A stretch of 64,000 bases of DNA from NCBI GenBank assembly GCA_017436135.1, contig JAFSDQ010000017.1, positions 1 through 64,000 on the forward strand, written 5' to 3'. Below are positions 8,143 through 21,721 of this stretch, one piece after another. Position numbers and translations under genes: made by a program. The stretch comes from Clostridia bacterium (lineage in GTDB: Bacteria; Bacillota_A; Clostridia; Monoglobales; Monoglobaceae). Below the pieces are notes generated by a model. That model was given only the letters and a program-made list of their open reading frames with translations. It did no database searches and was not told the origin of the DNA. Numbering within the stretch: position 1 is the first letter of the stretch; each line of letters opens with the position of its first letter.

Positions 8143-9654
8143 ATGTGGAACAGCATTATCGAAACAATTACAAAGGTTAACGATACAGTTAACGGCTTTG
8201 TATGGGGCTGGCCCATGATTATTCTTATCTTGGGTACAGGTCTTTTGGTAACAATTCGTTTGCGTGCTTTGCAGGTAAGAAAGTTTGGGGAATCTATTAA
8301 CACCACAATTGTTCCTGCAGTAAAGAGCCTTGGCAAAAAGCACGAGGGCAAACCGGGGGAAAATTCCGTTTCTCAATTTGAGGCATTTTCTGCCGCAATC
8401 TCGGGTACAGTTGGTACAGGTAATATTATCGGTGTAACATCGGCTATACTTACGGGCGGTCCCGGTGCTGTTGTTTGGATGTGGATTTCCGCTTTCTTTG
8501 GTATGCTTACAAACTACGCAGAAAACGTCCTGGGTCTTTACTACAGAAAAAAGGATAAGGATGGTAATTTCTCGGGCGGTGCATTCTATTACATAGCTTA
8601 TGGTCTTAAGCAAAAGTGGCTGGGCTACATTGCTGCTATCTTCTGTCTTCTTGCAGCCGTTGGTATGAGCGGTGTGCAGACAAACAAAATCTCGGGTACA
8701 CTTACCTCTGTTATGAATCTTGACTCTACTGCTGCAAAGATTATCATTGGTGTAATTGTTGCGATTATAACTGCAATTGTTATTATTGGCGGTATCAAGA
8801 GAATAGGCAAGGTTGCATCAATGCTGGTGCCATTTATGTCCTTAATCTTTATCATTATGTCAATCGTTATTATACTTATTAACGTTACTGCAATTCCCGA
8901 AACATTTAAGCTTATCTTCTCAAGCATGTTCTCTGCAAAGGCAGTTGCAGGCGGTGTAGGAGGCTTTGTATTCTCTGAAATAATCAAGAAGGGTTTGGCT
9001 CGTGGTGTATTCTCCAACGAGGCAGGACTTGGTTCATCTGTTATTGCGCACTCTGCATCCGATGTTCGCGAGCCTGTAAAGCAAGGTCTTTGGGGTATAT
9101 TTGAAGTATTCTTTGACACCTTTGTAATCTGTACTCTTACAGCCTTGGTTGTTCTTACAACCAACATACACAGCGGGGCTTTCTTTGACGGTTCCTTCTA
9201 TGCTTTAAGTGATACCGCGGCGGCTCTTTCAGCATTCTCACAAAATCTGGGTGCTGTCGGAGCAATTATATTCTCTATATTTTTACCTTTGTTTGCCTTT
9301 ACTACAATTCTTGCATGGTCTTACTATGGAGAAAAAGCTGCCGAATTCTGCTTCCAGTGGCTTTCAGAAAAGGGCAGAAAGATTGCCGTAATCATATTTA
9401 AGATTATCTATGTTGTTTTAATCGTTGCTGCCGCTGTTATTGAAGGGGAGCTTCTTTGGGCGATTGATGATACCTTTAATGGTCTTATGGCTCTGCCCAA
9501 CCTGATTGCTGTTGTTCTTCTCAGCGGACAGATTGTAAAGATAACAAAGAACTACTATCAGAGAAAGAAGGGTGAGGATGTAGAACCTATGCTCTCTGCT
9601 TACCCTGAACAAAACGAAGAATTCAAAAAGGATATTGCATCCTTTGGTGAATAA
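8143..9654 (+). CDS. Alanine/glycine:cation symporter (AgcS family)
   Basis: A 503-residue polytopic membrane protein with about ten or eleven hydrophobic helices. It carries family motifs near the start (GWPMIILILGTGLLVTIRL), then SQFEAFSAAISGTVGTGNI and later GVFSNEAGLGSS, typical of sodium- or proton-coupled alanine/glycine symporters. It imports small neutral amino acids using an ion gradient. The start has AGGAGG 8 bases upstream. The tandem glycine riboswitch and terminator ahead of it argue for glycine as substrate or physiological signal. A strong hairpin terminator follows, so it stands alone. Confidence 0.95.
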   Translation: MWNSIIETITKVNDTVNGFVWGWPMIILILGTGLLVTIRLRALQVRKFGESINTTIVPAVKSLGKKHEGKPGENSVSQFEAFSAAISGTVGTGNIIGVTSAILTGGPGAVVWMWISAFFGMLTNYAENVLGLYYRKKDKDGNFSGGAFYYIAYGLKQKWLGYIAAIFCLLAAVGMSGVQTNKISGTLTSVMNLDSTAAKIIIGVIVAIITAIVIIGGIKRIGKVASMLVPFMSLIFIIMSIVIILINVTAIPETFKLIFSSMFSAKAVAGGVGGFVFSEIIKKGLARGVFSNEAGLGSSVIAHSASDVREPVKQGLWGIFEVFFDTFVICTLTALVVLTTNIHSGAFFDGSFYALSDTAAALSAFSQNLGAVGAIIFSIFLPLFAFTTILAWSYYGEKAAEFCFQWLSEKGRKIAVIIFKIIYVVLIVAAAVIEGELLWAIDDTFNGLMALPNLIAVVLLSGQIVKITKNYYQRKKGEDVEPMLSAYPEQNEEFKKDIASFGE

Positions 9655-9674
9655 TTCAATAACCTTATGCGATA

Positions 9675-9708
9675 AATGCCGATGTGAAATTCACATCGGC
9701 ATTTTGTT
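9675..9708 (+). terminator. Intrinsic terminator after the symporter gene
   Basis: Perfect 13-base hairpin AATGCCGATGTGA / TCACATCGGCATT (9675-9703) followed by TTGTTT. Confidence 0.88.
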
Positions 9709-9722
9709 TATAGTTGAAAATC

Positions 9723-9752
9723 TTGACGGATTTTCTGTTTATATGGTATACT
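9723..9752 (+). promoter_or_regulatory. Sigma-A-type promoter for the cobalamin riboswitch transcript
   Basis: TTGACG, 18-base spacer, TATACT. The start point would coincide with the first base of the riboswitch P1 stem near 9760. Confidence 0.65.
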
Positions 9753-9759
9753 ATATATG

Positions 9760-9907
9760 CTTGAAGAGGAAATAGGTGCAAATCCTATACGAGCCCGTCG
9801 CCGTAAGGCACATTTTTGTTTTTCTTGTTCGATGCCGCAAATCGAAGACAAGCCATTGGGAAACCGAGAAGGCGAAAAACATGTGCCAAGTCGGAATATT
9901 CTTCAAG
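9760..9907 (+). promoter_or_regulatory. Cobalamin (adenosylcobalamin-type) riboswitch
   Basis: The outer stem CTTGAAGA (9760-9767) pairs with TCTTCAAG (9900-9907). Inside are AATAGGTGCAAATCCTATAC, GAGCCCGTCGCCGTAAGGCAC, the B12-box-like AAGCCATTGGGAAACC, GAGAAGGCG and GTGCCAAGTCGG, all in the order of a cobalamin riboswitch. No T-rich terminator follows before the gene at 9978. A small CGTTG/CAACG hairpin near 9926-9945 may belong to a translational expression platform, but the switching helix was not resolved. Confidence 0.85.
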
Positions 9908-9977
9908 TAAAACTCTCTGTTATTCGTTGCGGGTACCAACGAGGAGAAAATAAAAACATAAAGGAGATTTGCAAGCT

Positions 9978-10427
9978 ATGCAAAAGACAAAATCAATTAA
10001 ATTTTTGTCTGTTTTCCTTTGCATTGTGCTTATTGCGGCCATGGCACTGTTTGTAAGCGGATGCACAGACAACAAAACAAATGTTGATTCCCAAATAACG
10101 GATAAAAATGACGCCGAGTCCTATACTGTTTTAGGGAAAGGGGCAACAACATTTAACTTTTCCGTAGTTGACAAAGAGGGAAATGAAACAAACTTTGTAA
10201 TCAATACCGACAAAAAAACTGTTGGGGATGCTTTGTCTGAACTGAATATGATTGACGGGGATATGGGGGCTTACGGTCTTTATGTAAAAACCGTGTATGA
10301 CATCACTGTCGATTTTGACAAGGACGGAAAATACTGGGCTTTTTATGTTGATGGAGAATATGCCACAAAAGGAGTCGAAAACACAGACATCACTCCGGGA
10401 GCAACATATTCTTTCAGGGTGGAATAA
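9978..10427 (+). CDS. B12-regulated lipoprotein with DUF4430 (transcobalamin-like C-terminal) domain
   Basis: A 149-residue lipoprotein. The signal peptide ends in a VSGC lipobox with Cys29 as the lipidation site. The mature part is one compact domain (about residues 55-149) with the DUF4430 pattern, including TVGDALSELNMI, GLYVKTV and a closing YWAFYVDGEYATKGVE segment. This fold is related to the C-terminal domain of transcobalamin and intrinsic factor. ATG 9978 is preferred over an in-frame TTG at 9969 because AAGGAG lies 11 bases away. The cobalamin riboswitch upstream and the ECF S component 3 bases downstream suggest a surface-tethered corrinoid-binding protein. Binding itself is inferred. 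Confidence 0.85.
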   Translation: MQKTKSIKFLSVFLCIVLIAAMALFVSGCTDNKTNVDSQITDKNDAESYTVLGKGATTFNFSVVDKEGNETNFVINTDKKTVGDALSELNMIDGDMGAYGLYVKTVYDITVDFDKDGKYWAFYVDGEYATKGVENTDITPGATYSFRVE

Positions 10428-10430
10428 CCA

Positions 10431-10934
10431 TTGAAGATAAAACCAAAGGAAATTGCCATTTTCGGTATGCTTGGCGCGCTGATGTATGCCTCCAAAATAC
10501 TTATGGAGGTGCTTCCAAATGTGCATTTGTTAGGCGTTTTTGTTATTTCTATAACAGTTGTTTACAGAAAATTGGCATTATATCCAATATACACTTATGT
10601 ATTATTGACGGGTATGTTTTCAGGATTTTCTGCATGGTGGGTTCCACACCTGTACTTGTGGACAGTTCTCTGGGGGGCAACTATGCTTCTTCCCAAAAAA
10701 ACATCACCCATTATATACATACTACTTTGCTCCCTCCACGGCTTTTTGTATGGCACTCTTTATGCCCCTGCCCAGGCTCTGTTGTTTGGACTTAATTTTA
10801 AGCAAACAATTTCCTGGATAGTAGCAGGTCTGCCATGGGATGTCACACATGGAATAAGCAACCTTTTTTGCGGTATTTTAATAGCTCCATTGATTAGAAT
10901 TTTACGAAAGTCTGAACAGTATTCAAAACAATAG
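10431..10934 (+). CDS. ECF transporter S component, B12-regulated
   Basis: A 167-residue membrane protein with about five or six hydrophobic helices and the N-terminal IAIFGMLGALMYASK segment typical of ECF substrate-specific subunits. A TTG start is used, 3 bases after the stop of the lipoprotein gene, with GGGTGG upstream. No ATPase or T gene adjoins, so it is an orphan S subunit that probably shares the EcfA1-EcfA2-EcfT module encoded at 37.3-39.8 kb. The cobalamin riboswitch ahead of the operon points to a corrinoid or a cobalamin precursor as substrate. A terminator follows. Confidence 0.8.
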   Translation: MKIKPKEIAIFGMLGALMYASKILMEVLPNVHLLGVFVISITVVYRKLALYPIYTYVLLTGMFSGFSAWWVPHLYLWTVLWGATMLLPKKTSPIIYILLCSLHGFLYGTLYAPAQALLFGLNFKQTISWIVAGLPWDVTHGISNLFCGILIAPLIRILRKSEQYSKQ

Positions 10935-10938
10935 TATA

Positions 10939-10976
10939 ATAGCCAGCCGATATTTTCGGCTGGCTATATATTTTTT
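10939..10976. terminator. Terminator between convergent ECF-S and atp operons
   Basis: Hairpin ATAGCCAGCCGA / TCGGCTGGCTAT (10939-10967) followed on the plus strand by a T-rich run. It lies a few bases from the atpC stop on the other strand, so it can serve both directions; the T tract is better on the plus strand. Confidence 0.82.
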
Positions 10977-11232
10977 ATTTCCATTTAAAGCTTCCTGACA
11001 GAAGAGTTGTTTTATCACCTGCAACGGTCAAAAGTCCGCCTTCAACTTCTGCAAGTTTTTCCTCTCCGTCATACTCTATTTTACATTCCCCGGGCTTTAC
11101 CGAGGTAATAAATGGTATGTGTCCCGCCATAACAGCAAGGTCACCATTTGCGCCCCTTAAAGAAATATTGGTTATATCCCTGTCAAAAATTGTTCCGTCA
11201 GGGGAGGAAATTACAAGTCTGAACTCCTTCAT
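10975..11232 (-). CDS. atpC: F1F0 ATP synthase epsilon subunit, short form
   Basis: Only 85 residues, against the usual 130-140. The N-terminal beta-sandwich is complete (FRLVISSPDGTIFDRDI, GANGDLAVMAGHIPFIT, LAEVEGGLLTVAGDKTTLL), but the chain stops at SFKWK before the two-helix C-terminal domain. That missing domain normally binds ATP and can insert into F1 as an inhibitor. It is the last gene of the atp operon, 3 bases after atpD, and is followed at once by a terminator, so no lost second half is visible. It should still link the central stalk to the c ring. Confidence 0.9.
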   Translation of the reverse strand: MKEFRLVISSPDGTIFDRDITNISLRGANGDLAVMAGHIPFITSVKPGECKIEYDGEEKLAEVEGGLLTVAGDKTTLLSGSFKWK

Positions 11233-11235
11233 ATT

Positions 11236-13445
<2,210 letters not shown>

Positions 13446-13450
13446 TTACA

Positions 13451-15467
<2,017 letters not shown>

Positions 15468-15471
<4 letters not shown>

Positions 15472-15971
15472 TTGTCATCACCTATGCTTTCAATAACAGA
15501 ATCTATCATACTTCTATGGTCGTCAATATTTATCTCACGGGAGAGTATCTTCTGTGCAAGCTGGGCTGAAACATCAACAATTTCACGCTTGATGGTGTCT
15601 TCTGCCTTTTCAAGCTCAAGCTCTGCCTCGGTCCTGGCGTTGCGAACAATTCCTTCCGCCTTTTCCTTTGCCTCGTCCACGATTTTTTCACTACGCTTTT
15701 TGGCGGTATCTGTTGCCGATTGAATAATTGAATCTGCCTCCGCCTCTACTCTCTCTTTCTTTTCTTTCCAATACTGTTCATCCATATTTGCACGCTTAAC
15801 TGCATCATCTGCAGCCTTGTACTTGTTATCCAGCTCCTCCTGTCTGTTTGCCAGCATTTTTTGTACGGGCTTAAAGAGGAACTTTTTTATAATCAGAAAC
15901 AGTATAAGAAGATTTAAAAGAGAAATTATAATCTGCCAAAGATTTACAGATATAACATCCAAAGATTGCAT
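15468..15971 (-). CDS. atpF: F1F0 ATP synthase b subunit
   Basis: A 167-residue stator subunit with one N-terminal membrane helix (about 10-30, including ILFLIIKKFLFKP), followed by a long charged coiled coil with regularly placed Glu, Lys and Ala. A C-terminal AQKILSREINIDDHR segment contacts delta. It overlaps atpH by 4 bases. Confidence 0.95.
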
Positions 15972-16006
15972 TGTTTCCTCACTCCTAAAAAGATTTGTTA
16001 CAGCTA

Positions 16007-17191
<1,185 letters not shown>

Positions 17192-17202
<11 letters not shown>

Positions 17203-17602
17203 GCTTTGGCACCTCCTTTTCTTCTTTATTCTTCCACAAAGGTCTTGCGAAAATGGCTATTCTCGTAAAGAACAAAGGGATAATTGTGGCAAGGACCGAG
17301 AAACAGGGCACTGTTACCCCGATTACCGCCACAATAAATATAAACATAGTCCGAAGAGATTGGGATGTTTTCATTATTTTTCTGGCTTCCTTTTCATCGG
17401 CAGCCACCGCTTTTTGCACCGCCAGCCCCATAAAGTAGAAGTTCAGCACCATGGCAGTACCGCTCAAAACATTACCAAGTAAAACCTTATAGCTCCATTT
17501 TGACAGCAATACGAAAACAAGCTCCATTAAAATACTTAAAATAATTATACTAACGGCAATATATTTTGTTTCTCTTATAACTGTTTTATCCGCTTTTTGC
17601 AT
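17192..17602 (-). CDS. atpI: ATP synthase accessory protein AtpI
   Basis: A 136-residue membrane protein with four hydrophobic helices (about 15-35, 38-58, 80-100 and 103-122), in the first position of the atp operon where AtpI is expected. AtpI helps c-ring assembly and possibly divalent ion supply. Start 17602 is chosen because GGTGG lies 8 bases upstream; an upstream in-frame extension has no ribosome site. The sequence is poorly conserved in this family, so position carries much of the call. Confidence 0.75.
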
Positions 17603-17664
17603 AATTATTACCACCTTTGATATTATAAAATGAAATATTTCAAACATTCTCCCATTTTATAGAA

Positions 17665-17693
17665 ATTATATCACATTTTGCCACAAATTACAA
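17665..17693 (-). promoter_or_regulatory. Sigma-A-type promoter of the atp operon
   Basis: Minus strand TTGTAA, 17-base spacer, TATAAT, about 60 bases ahead of atpI. Confidence 0.6.
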
Positions 17694-17716
17694 TAGAAAT
17701 TTATAATATATACAAG

Positions 17717-17762
17717 AAAACTCTCTTATTTTGTTTAAGTCTTCTTTAACAAAATAAGAGAG
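17717..17762 (-). terminator. Intrinsic terminator after nagB
   Basis: Perfect 15-base hairpin CTCTCTTATTTTGTT / AACAAAATAAGAGAG (17721-17762) followed on the minus strand by TTTTCTTG. It separates nagB from the atp promoter. Confidence 0.85.
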
Positions 17763-17788
17763 TCTGCTGCTTTTGCAGAATTATTGGT

Positions 17789-18520
17789 TTACAATGCAGT
17801 ATTTCCTGCAGAGTTTTCGTCAAGAAATAAATACATTTCTTTATGCTCTTTAAGGAGGGTTGCCGGAATCATAGGAGTTGTTTCTTTGGCTTCAAGAGTC
17901 ATTTTTATTGCGTTTTCTTTTACCTTATGAGGAACAGCGGAAATTATAACCTCACTCTGCATAATTCTGTAAGGGGTCATAGATATCGCCTGTTTGGGAA
18001 CATCCTCTATTCCATTAAACCAGCCCTCTCCCACCTGCTGCTTTCTGCACTTTTCATCAAGGGTTACAACAATGTATGATTCCTTTGTATCAAAGTCTGC
18101 AGGAGGGTCGTTAAATGCGATGTGTCCGTTTTCGCCTATTCCGATCAGAGCCACATCAATAGGTGCCTCGCAGATTTTCTCTGTAAGATACGCAATGCTC
18201 TCTTCAGGGTTATTGCCGTCAACAAGATATGCAATTTTGGGATTTACCTTATTGATAAATCTCTCTTTAAGGTACTTTCTGAAGCTTGCAGGATGCTCCT
18301 CTGAAATATTTACATATTCGTCAAGGTGGAACATTTCAACCTTGCTCCAATCAACGTCTGCGCTCACAAGAGCTTCTAATGTTTCAAACTGTGACGCTCC
18401 TGTAGAGAGGATAATTCTTGCTCTTCCTTTTTTTGCAATTGCCTCATTTATCTTATCCGCCGCAAGGCTGCCTGCCTTTTCGCCTAATTCTTTTGCTGTC
18501 AGACTTTTTATAATTTCCAT
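17789..18520 (-). CDS. nagB: Glucosamine-6-phosphate deaminase family protein
   Basis: A 243-residue NagB-type enzyme that converts glucosamine-6-phosphate to fructose-6-phosphate and ammonia. Diagnostic segments are ARIILSTGASQFETLEAL, EMFHLDEYV near residue 83 (active-site Asp and Glu), and ALIGIGENGHIAFNDPP with the catalytic His near residue 135. The length is normal. It is divergent from an AraC regulator with 157 bases between, and lies at the edge of a glycan-utilisation locus. This fits the last step of amino-sugar breakdown. A 6-phosphogluconolactonase-like role is less likely given the HLDEY and GHIAFNDP motifs. Confidence 0.92.
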   Translation of the reverse strand: MEIIKSLTAKELGEKAGSLAADKINEAIAKKGRARIILSTGASQFETLEALVSADVDWSKVEMFHLDEYVNISEEHPASFRKYLKERFINKVNPKIAYLVDGNNPEESIAYLTEKICEAPIDVALIGIGENGHIAFNDPPADFDTKESYIVVTLDEKCRKQQVGEGWFNGIEDVPKQAISMTPYRIMQSEVIISAVPHKVKENAIKMTLEAKETTPMIPATLLKEHKEMYLFLDENSAGNTAL

Positions 18521-18677
18521 TTTTAAAAATTCCTTTCCTTATTTTATACACATATTATACTGCAAAATTTGCGGATTTTCTATTTCCTTTTTTGCTTTTT
18601 TGAAAAAACTATTCCATTTTTTACTTTTTTGTTATATACTGTATCTGTTATTGTTTTATCAATAGGAGGGGATTTTA

Positions 18678-19469
18678 TTGTTAGATTTAAAAAGCAGCGG
18701 CTTTCGGATAGAGGACCACTTTGGAGAAAGCCCGAACTCACGTCAGCACTTTCACAGCTTTGTGGAATTTTATTATTTAAAAAGCGGAAGAATTTCATAC
18801 TTTACCGACAACAAAACCTTCTCTGTCGAAAAAGGTGATTTTCTTATAATTCCGCCCAACACCATACATAATTCCCTTCCCGGCGGAACGCAAAAACGCC
18901 ATAGGATTCTGATATACTTAAACGAAAGCTTTATAACATCATTTGCCGAAATTTCTTCTTTAACGAAAACGGGACCTCTTCTTTTTCATCTGGAGGATAC
19001 AGAGCGTGCCTCTCAAATTATCTTTCAGCTTTTAGAAGAGGATAAAAACCAACGCAACGAGAATATGCTTGTTGCCTTGCTTATAGAGCTTCTCATTACG
19101 CTGTCAAGAAAGACCTCTGTTTCCGTTCTGCCGAAAATGCAGCCTGTAGTATCGTCACGTCTGTCGGATATATTAGACTACATTAACGCCAACTACTCAT
19201 CAAGCATATCACTCTCTTCGGTGGCAAAAAAATTTTACCTCAATTCATCATATTTAAGCCGATTATTCAGGGAAAAAACAGGACTTACCTTTACAGCATA
19301 TCTCAATAAACAAAGAGTAATAAATGCTATAAAGATGCTTTCCTCCACTGATAAAACCATTACTGATATCGCCCTTTTAAACGGCTTTGCCTCCTCCAAC
19401 TCTTTTTGCAAAGTCTTTAAAGCGAACTTGGGCATGTCGCCCCTTAAATATCGAAAGGGAATGAAATAA
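18678..19469 (+). CDS. AraC family regulator with cupin sensor domain
   Basis: A 263-residue regulator. The N-terminal cupin (about 1-95) has HFHSFVEFYYLKSG and FLIIPPNTIHN, typical of sugar-sensing AraC proteins. The C-terminal double helix-turn-helix (about 165-263) contains SISLSSVAKKFYLNSSYLSR and TITDIALLNGFASSNSFCKV. A TTG start is chosen because AGGAGGGG lies 6 bases upstream. It is divergent from nagB and probably controls it or the nearby glycosidase genes. Confidence 0.9.
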   Translation: MLDLKSSGFRIEDHFGESPNSRQHFHSFVEFYYLKSGRISYFTDNKTFSVEKGDFLIIPPNTIHNSLPGGTQKRHRILIYLNESFITSFAEISSLTKTGPLLFHLEDTERASQIIFQLLEEDKNQRNENMLVALLIELLITLSRKTSVSVLPKMQPVVSSRLSDILDYINANYSSSISLSSVAKKFYLNSSYLSRLFREKTGLTFTAYLNKQRVINAIKMLSSTDKTITDIALLNGFASSNSFCKVFKANLGMSPLKYRKGMK

Positions 19470-19482
19470 ATTTTATAAACTC

Positions 19483-19515
19483 ACAGGGGCAGGGAATTTA
19501 TTTCCCTGCCCCTGT
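19483..19515. terminator. Hairpin terminator between convergent araC-type gene and glycosidase gene
   Basis: GC-rich 14-base stem ACAGGGGCAGGGAA / TTCCCTGCCCCTGT lying 13 bases after one stop codon and 6 bases before the other. No strong T run follows on either strand. Confidence 0.6.
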
Positions 19516-19521
19516 CTGTGA

Positions 19522-21666
19522 TTATCTTTGCTCTGCCGTGGATGCTTTCCGAAGAACAGCTACCTGCTCCTCTCTTACTGCCTTTCTAAAGCGTGCAATC
19601 TCCACTTCTATAACATATTCCACCTGTTTTATCTTCCAGTTCAAATGCTCCTCGTCTGTCATATATTCCATAGACGGCTCCCAGCCAAGACGGGAATCCA
19701 CCCTTACAATGGGGATTGTCTTTTCAGCGTTTTCCTTTTCCTCTGTAAGAAGTTCTTCCATTTCGTCAAGGGTTTGCATTATAACGTCCTTGTCCTTTAC
19801 ATAATATAGCTTCTTTTTAAGCAAGTACCAGCTCGTTGCGTTTATTCCCGTAATTATGGCACGGTAAATAAACCATCCCATATTTATAAGCTTTAAGAGT
19901 TTGTCATTCTTGTCCGCTATTTTCTCCATAAGAGCAAGACCCTCTTCTATAAGGTTCTTCATTTTTTCAAGGGCTGCTCTCTCCTTGGGAACACGCATAT
20001 TCAAAAATTCTCTCTCGGGTCCGATATATTCACCATATACAGGGTTATGTATGCGATTCCCGAACATACTGTAGCTTGCATCAGGAATTTTAAATGTAAT
20101 ATCAAGGCAAAATGGGTGAGACGGTCCAACCCGAAAAGCTCCGTATTGATTGTTATCAGTAGCAGGATAAAATTCGATTGCCTCACTCCAAAGCTTCAGC
20201 GCCCGATTTACTGTATCTCCGTTTTCATCCCCATATTCACTTTTTAAAATCCTTAAAAGAATGCTCTCCATATCCTCATGCTCTTCACAAAATGCCCATT
20301 TTGAAAGCTTGCTGATAAAGGAGGGGTAGAAGCCGTAGTGATGACTCTCCATCAATCCGCAAAGGCCCCATTCCTTATGAGCTTTTTCCATAGCTTTGTA
20401 TCTTTTTATCCATTGATAAGGAAAAGGCTCGTAGGGGATTACACCCAAATCCCATGTAAGTCCCCCTGTATTTGTCATTGAATACATCCGTATTCCACGC
20501 TTCTTTGCGGCAATCGCCTCGTTTGTAAAATACTTGCCGGGACCCTCAAAGGACAGACTGTAGTCGTCACAGGTGCGGATAAGGCCATCTTTTTCAAATG
20601 CCTCAAACATTTCAAATGTTGCCTGAAGGCTTATATCTGTAGGCAGACTTTCTATAAGCTTTATACGCTCCTCCTCGGGTCTGCTTCCCCAATTATATGT
20701 CCAGAATACAATATCTGCATCCTTGTTGTACTTTCTTATAACCTTTTTCAGCATGTTCAGCCACTGGGGATAGTCACAACAGGGCCACCAACCCGGGTGA
20801 ATCTTTTCTTCCTTGCTTGGAATATCGCTTCTTACAGGCTGTCCGCCTTTGGGTCCCCACTCTGTATGGGGGTCGTGACTTGGAAAAGCCACGGATTCGC
20901 CCACAAGGGTAACCCCCTTGAGCCCCGGGCATTCCCTGAACAATCTGCCGTAGGATGCCTCATAATATTCCTCTGCGCCCGGATCCTCGGGATGAACCCC
21001 GCTCTTTAAATAGCTGTAAGCATATACATCTATACCATACTTTGATGCACGATAAATAAGCTCGTTAAAATCAAGATAACCGTAAGGGGTGATATGCACA
21101 TCCTTAACAAAAACCAATATGGCATCTCTGCCCTCATGGGCAACTGCCGCAAGATATTCATCGGGGTATTCATCAAGTCCGTAACCCGAATGTACCATCT
21201 GTGGACCATACATAGGCTTTTTTCTTATAATCTTTTTTTCAAGATAGGGTGCCTTTTTGAATGTCATTAAGTCCTCTAAAAAATACAGTCCCTGTGCCAC
21301 ACCTCTGCTGTCAAAGCCGTGAACTGTAAGTTTTTCATCAGCAACATCAATAAGACAACCTCTGTACCCTGCCGCTATGCCCATTTTATCCTTATCATCA
21401 CAAAGACAAAGCTCCATCTCGTTGCCGCCGCCCTCTGCCTTGCCAAAGCGAAGCTGTGCAGATACCCCCATAGATATAAAAAGAAAGTCTGCAAAATCCT
21501 TTGCGGCAGTCAATATAACCTCATCATCTTGGGGAATGTTTATAACAAACCCGTTTTTAATTTCAAATTCCGTGGTGCTTGGCAAAAGAGCCTTGTTGCG
21601 AATATCCTTTTCGTGCACCTGAAGCATTTCTTTTCTGAATTCGTAATTTTTCTCCGTTTTCAGCAT
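19522..21666 (-). CDS. Putative glycoside hydrolase with GH20/GH67-like N-terminal domain
   Basis: A 714-residue cytoplasmic protein with no signal peptide. The N-terminal domain (about 25-150) ends in SRGVAQGLYFLEDLM, the pattern of the zincin-like domain that precedes GH20, GH67 and GH84 barrels. A probable TIM barrel follows (about 160-500) with HSGYGLDEYPDEY, LVGESVAFPSHDP and DIVFWTYNWGSRP segments, then a helical C-terminal region (about 590-714). The catalytic acids cannot be assigned by eye and it matches none of the three families cleanly. It is the third gene of a YesN-YesM-hydrolase operon, 55 bases after yesM, so a glycan substrate that is imported intact is likely. Confidence 0.65.
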   Translation of the reverse strand: MLKTEKNYEFRKEMLQVHEKDIRNKALLPSTTEFEIKNGFVINIPQDDEVILTAAKDFADFLFISMGVSAQLRFGKAEGGGNEMELCLCDDKDKMGIAAGYRGCLIDVADEKLTVHGFDSRGVAQGLYFLEDLMTFKKAPYLEKKIIRKKPMYGPQMVHSGYGLDEYPDEYLAAVAHEGRDAILVFVKDVHITPYGYLDFNELIYRASKYGIDVYAYSYLKSGVHPEDPGAEEYYEASYGRLFRECPGLKGVTLVGESVAFPSHDPHTEWGPKGGQPVRSDIPSKEEKIHPGWWPCCDYPQWLNMLKKVIRKYNKDADIVFWTYNWGSRPEEERIKLIESLPTDISLQATFEMFEAFEKDGLIRTCDDYSLSFEGPGKYFTNEAIAAKKRGIRMYSMTNTGGLTWDLGVIPYEPFPYQWIKRYKAMEKAHKEWGLCGLMESHHYGFYPSFISKLSKWAFCEEHEDMESILLRILKSEYGDENGDTVNRALKLWSEAIEFYPATDNNQYGAFRVGPSHPFCLDITFKIPDASYSMFGNRIHNPVYGEYIGPEREFLNMRVPKERAALEKMKNLIEEGLALMEKIADKNDKLLKLINMGWFIYRAIITGINATSWYLLKKKLYYVKDKDVIMQTLDEMEELLTEEKENAEKTIPIVRVDSRLGWEPSMEYMTDEEHLNWKIKQVEYVIEVEIARFRKAVREEQVAVLRKASTAEQR

Positions 21667-21721
21667 AGCTATTCTCCTGACATTTATATATTTGTATCTA
21701 TTTGTATAAAAGTAAGGTGCC

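Noticed and set aside
8625..9167. A 180-codon minus-strand open frame
   Set aside because: It is a shadow of the alanine/glycine symporter gene; hydrophobic codons on one strand often leave long open frames on the other.
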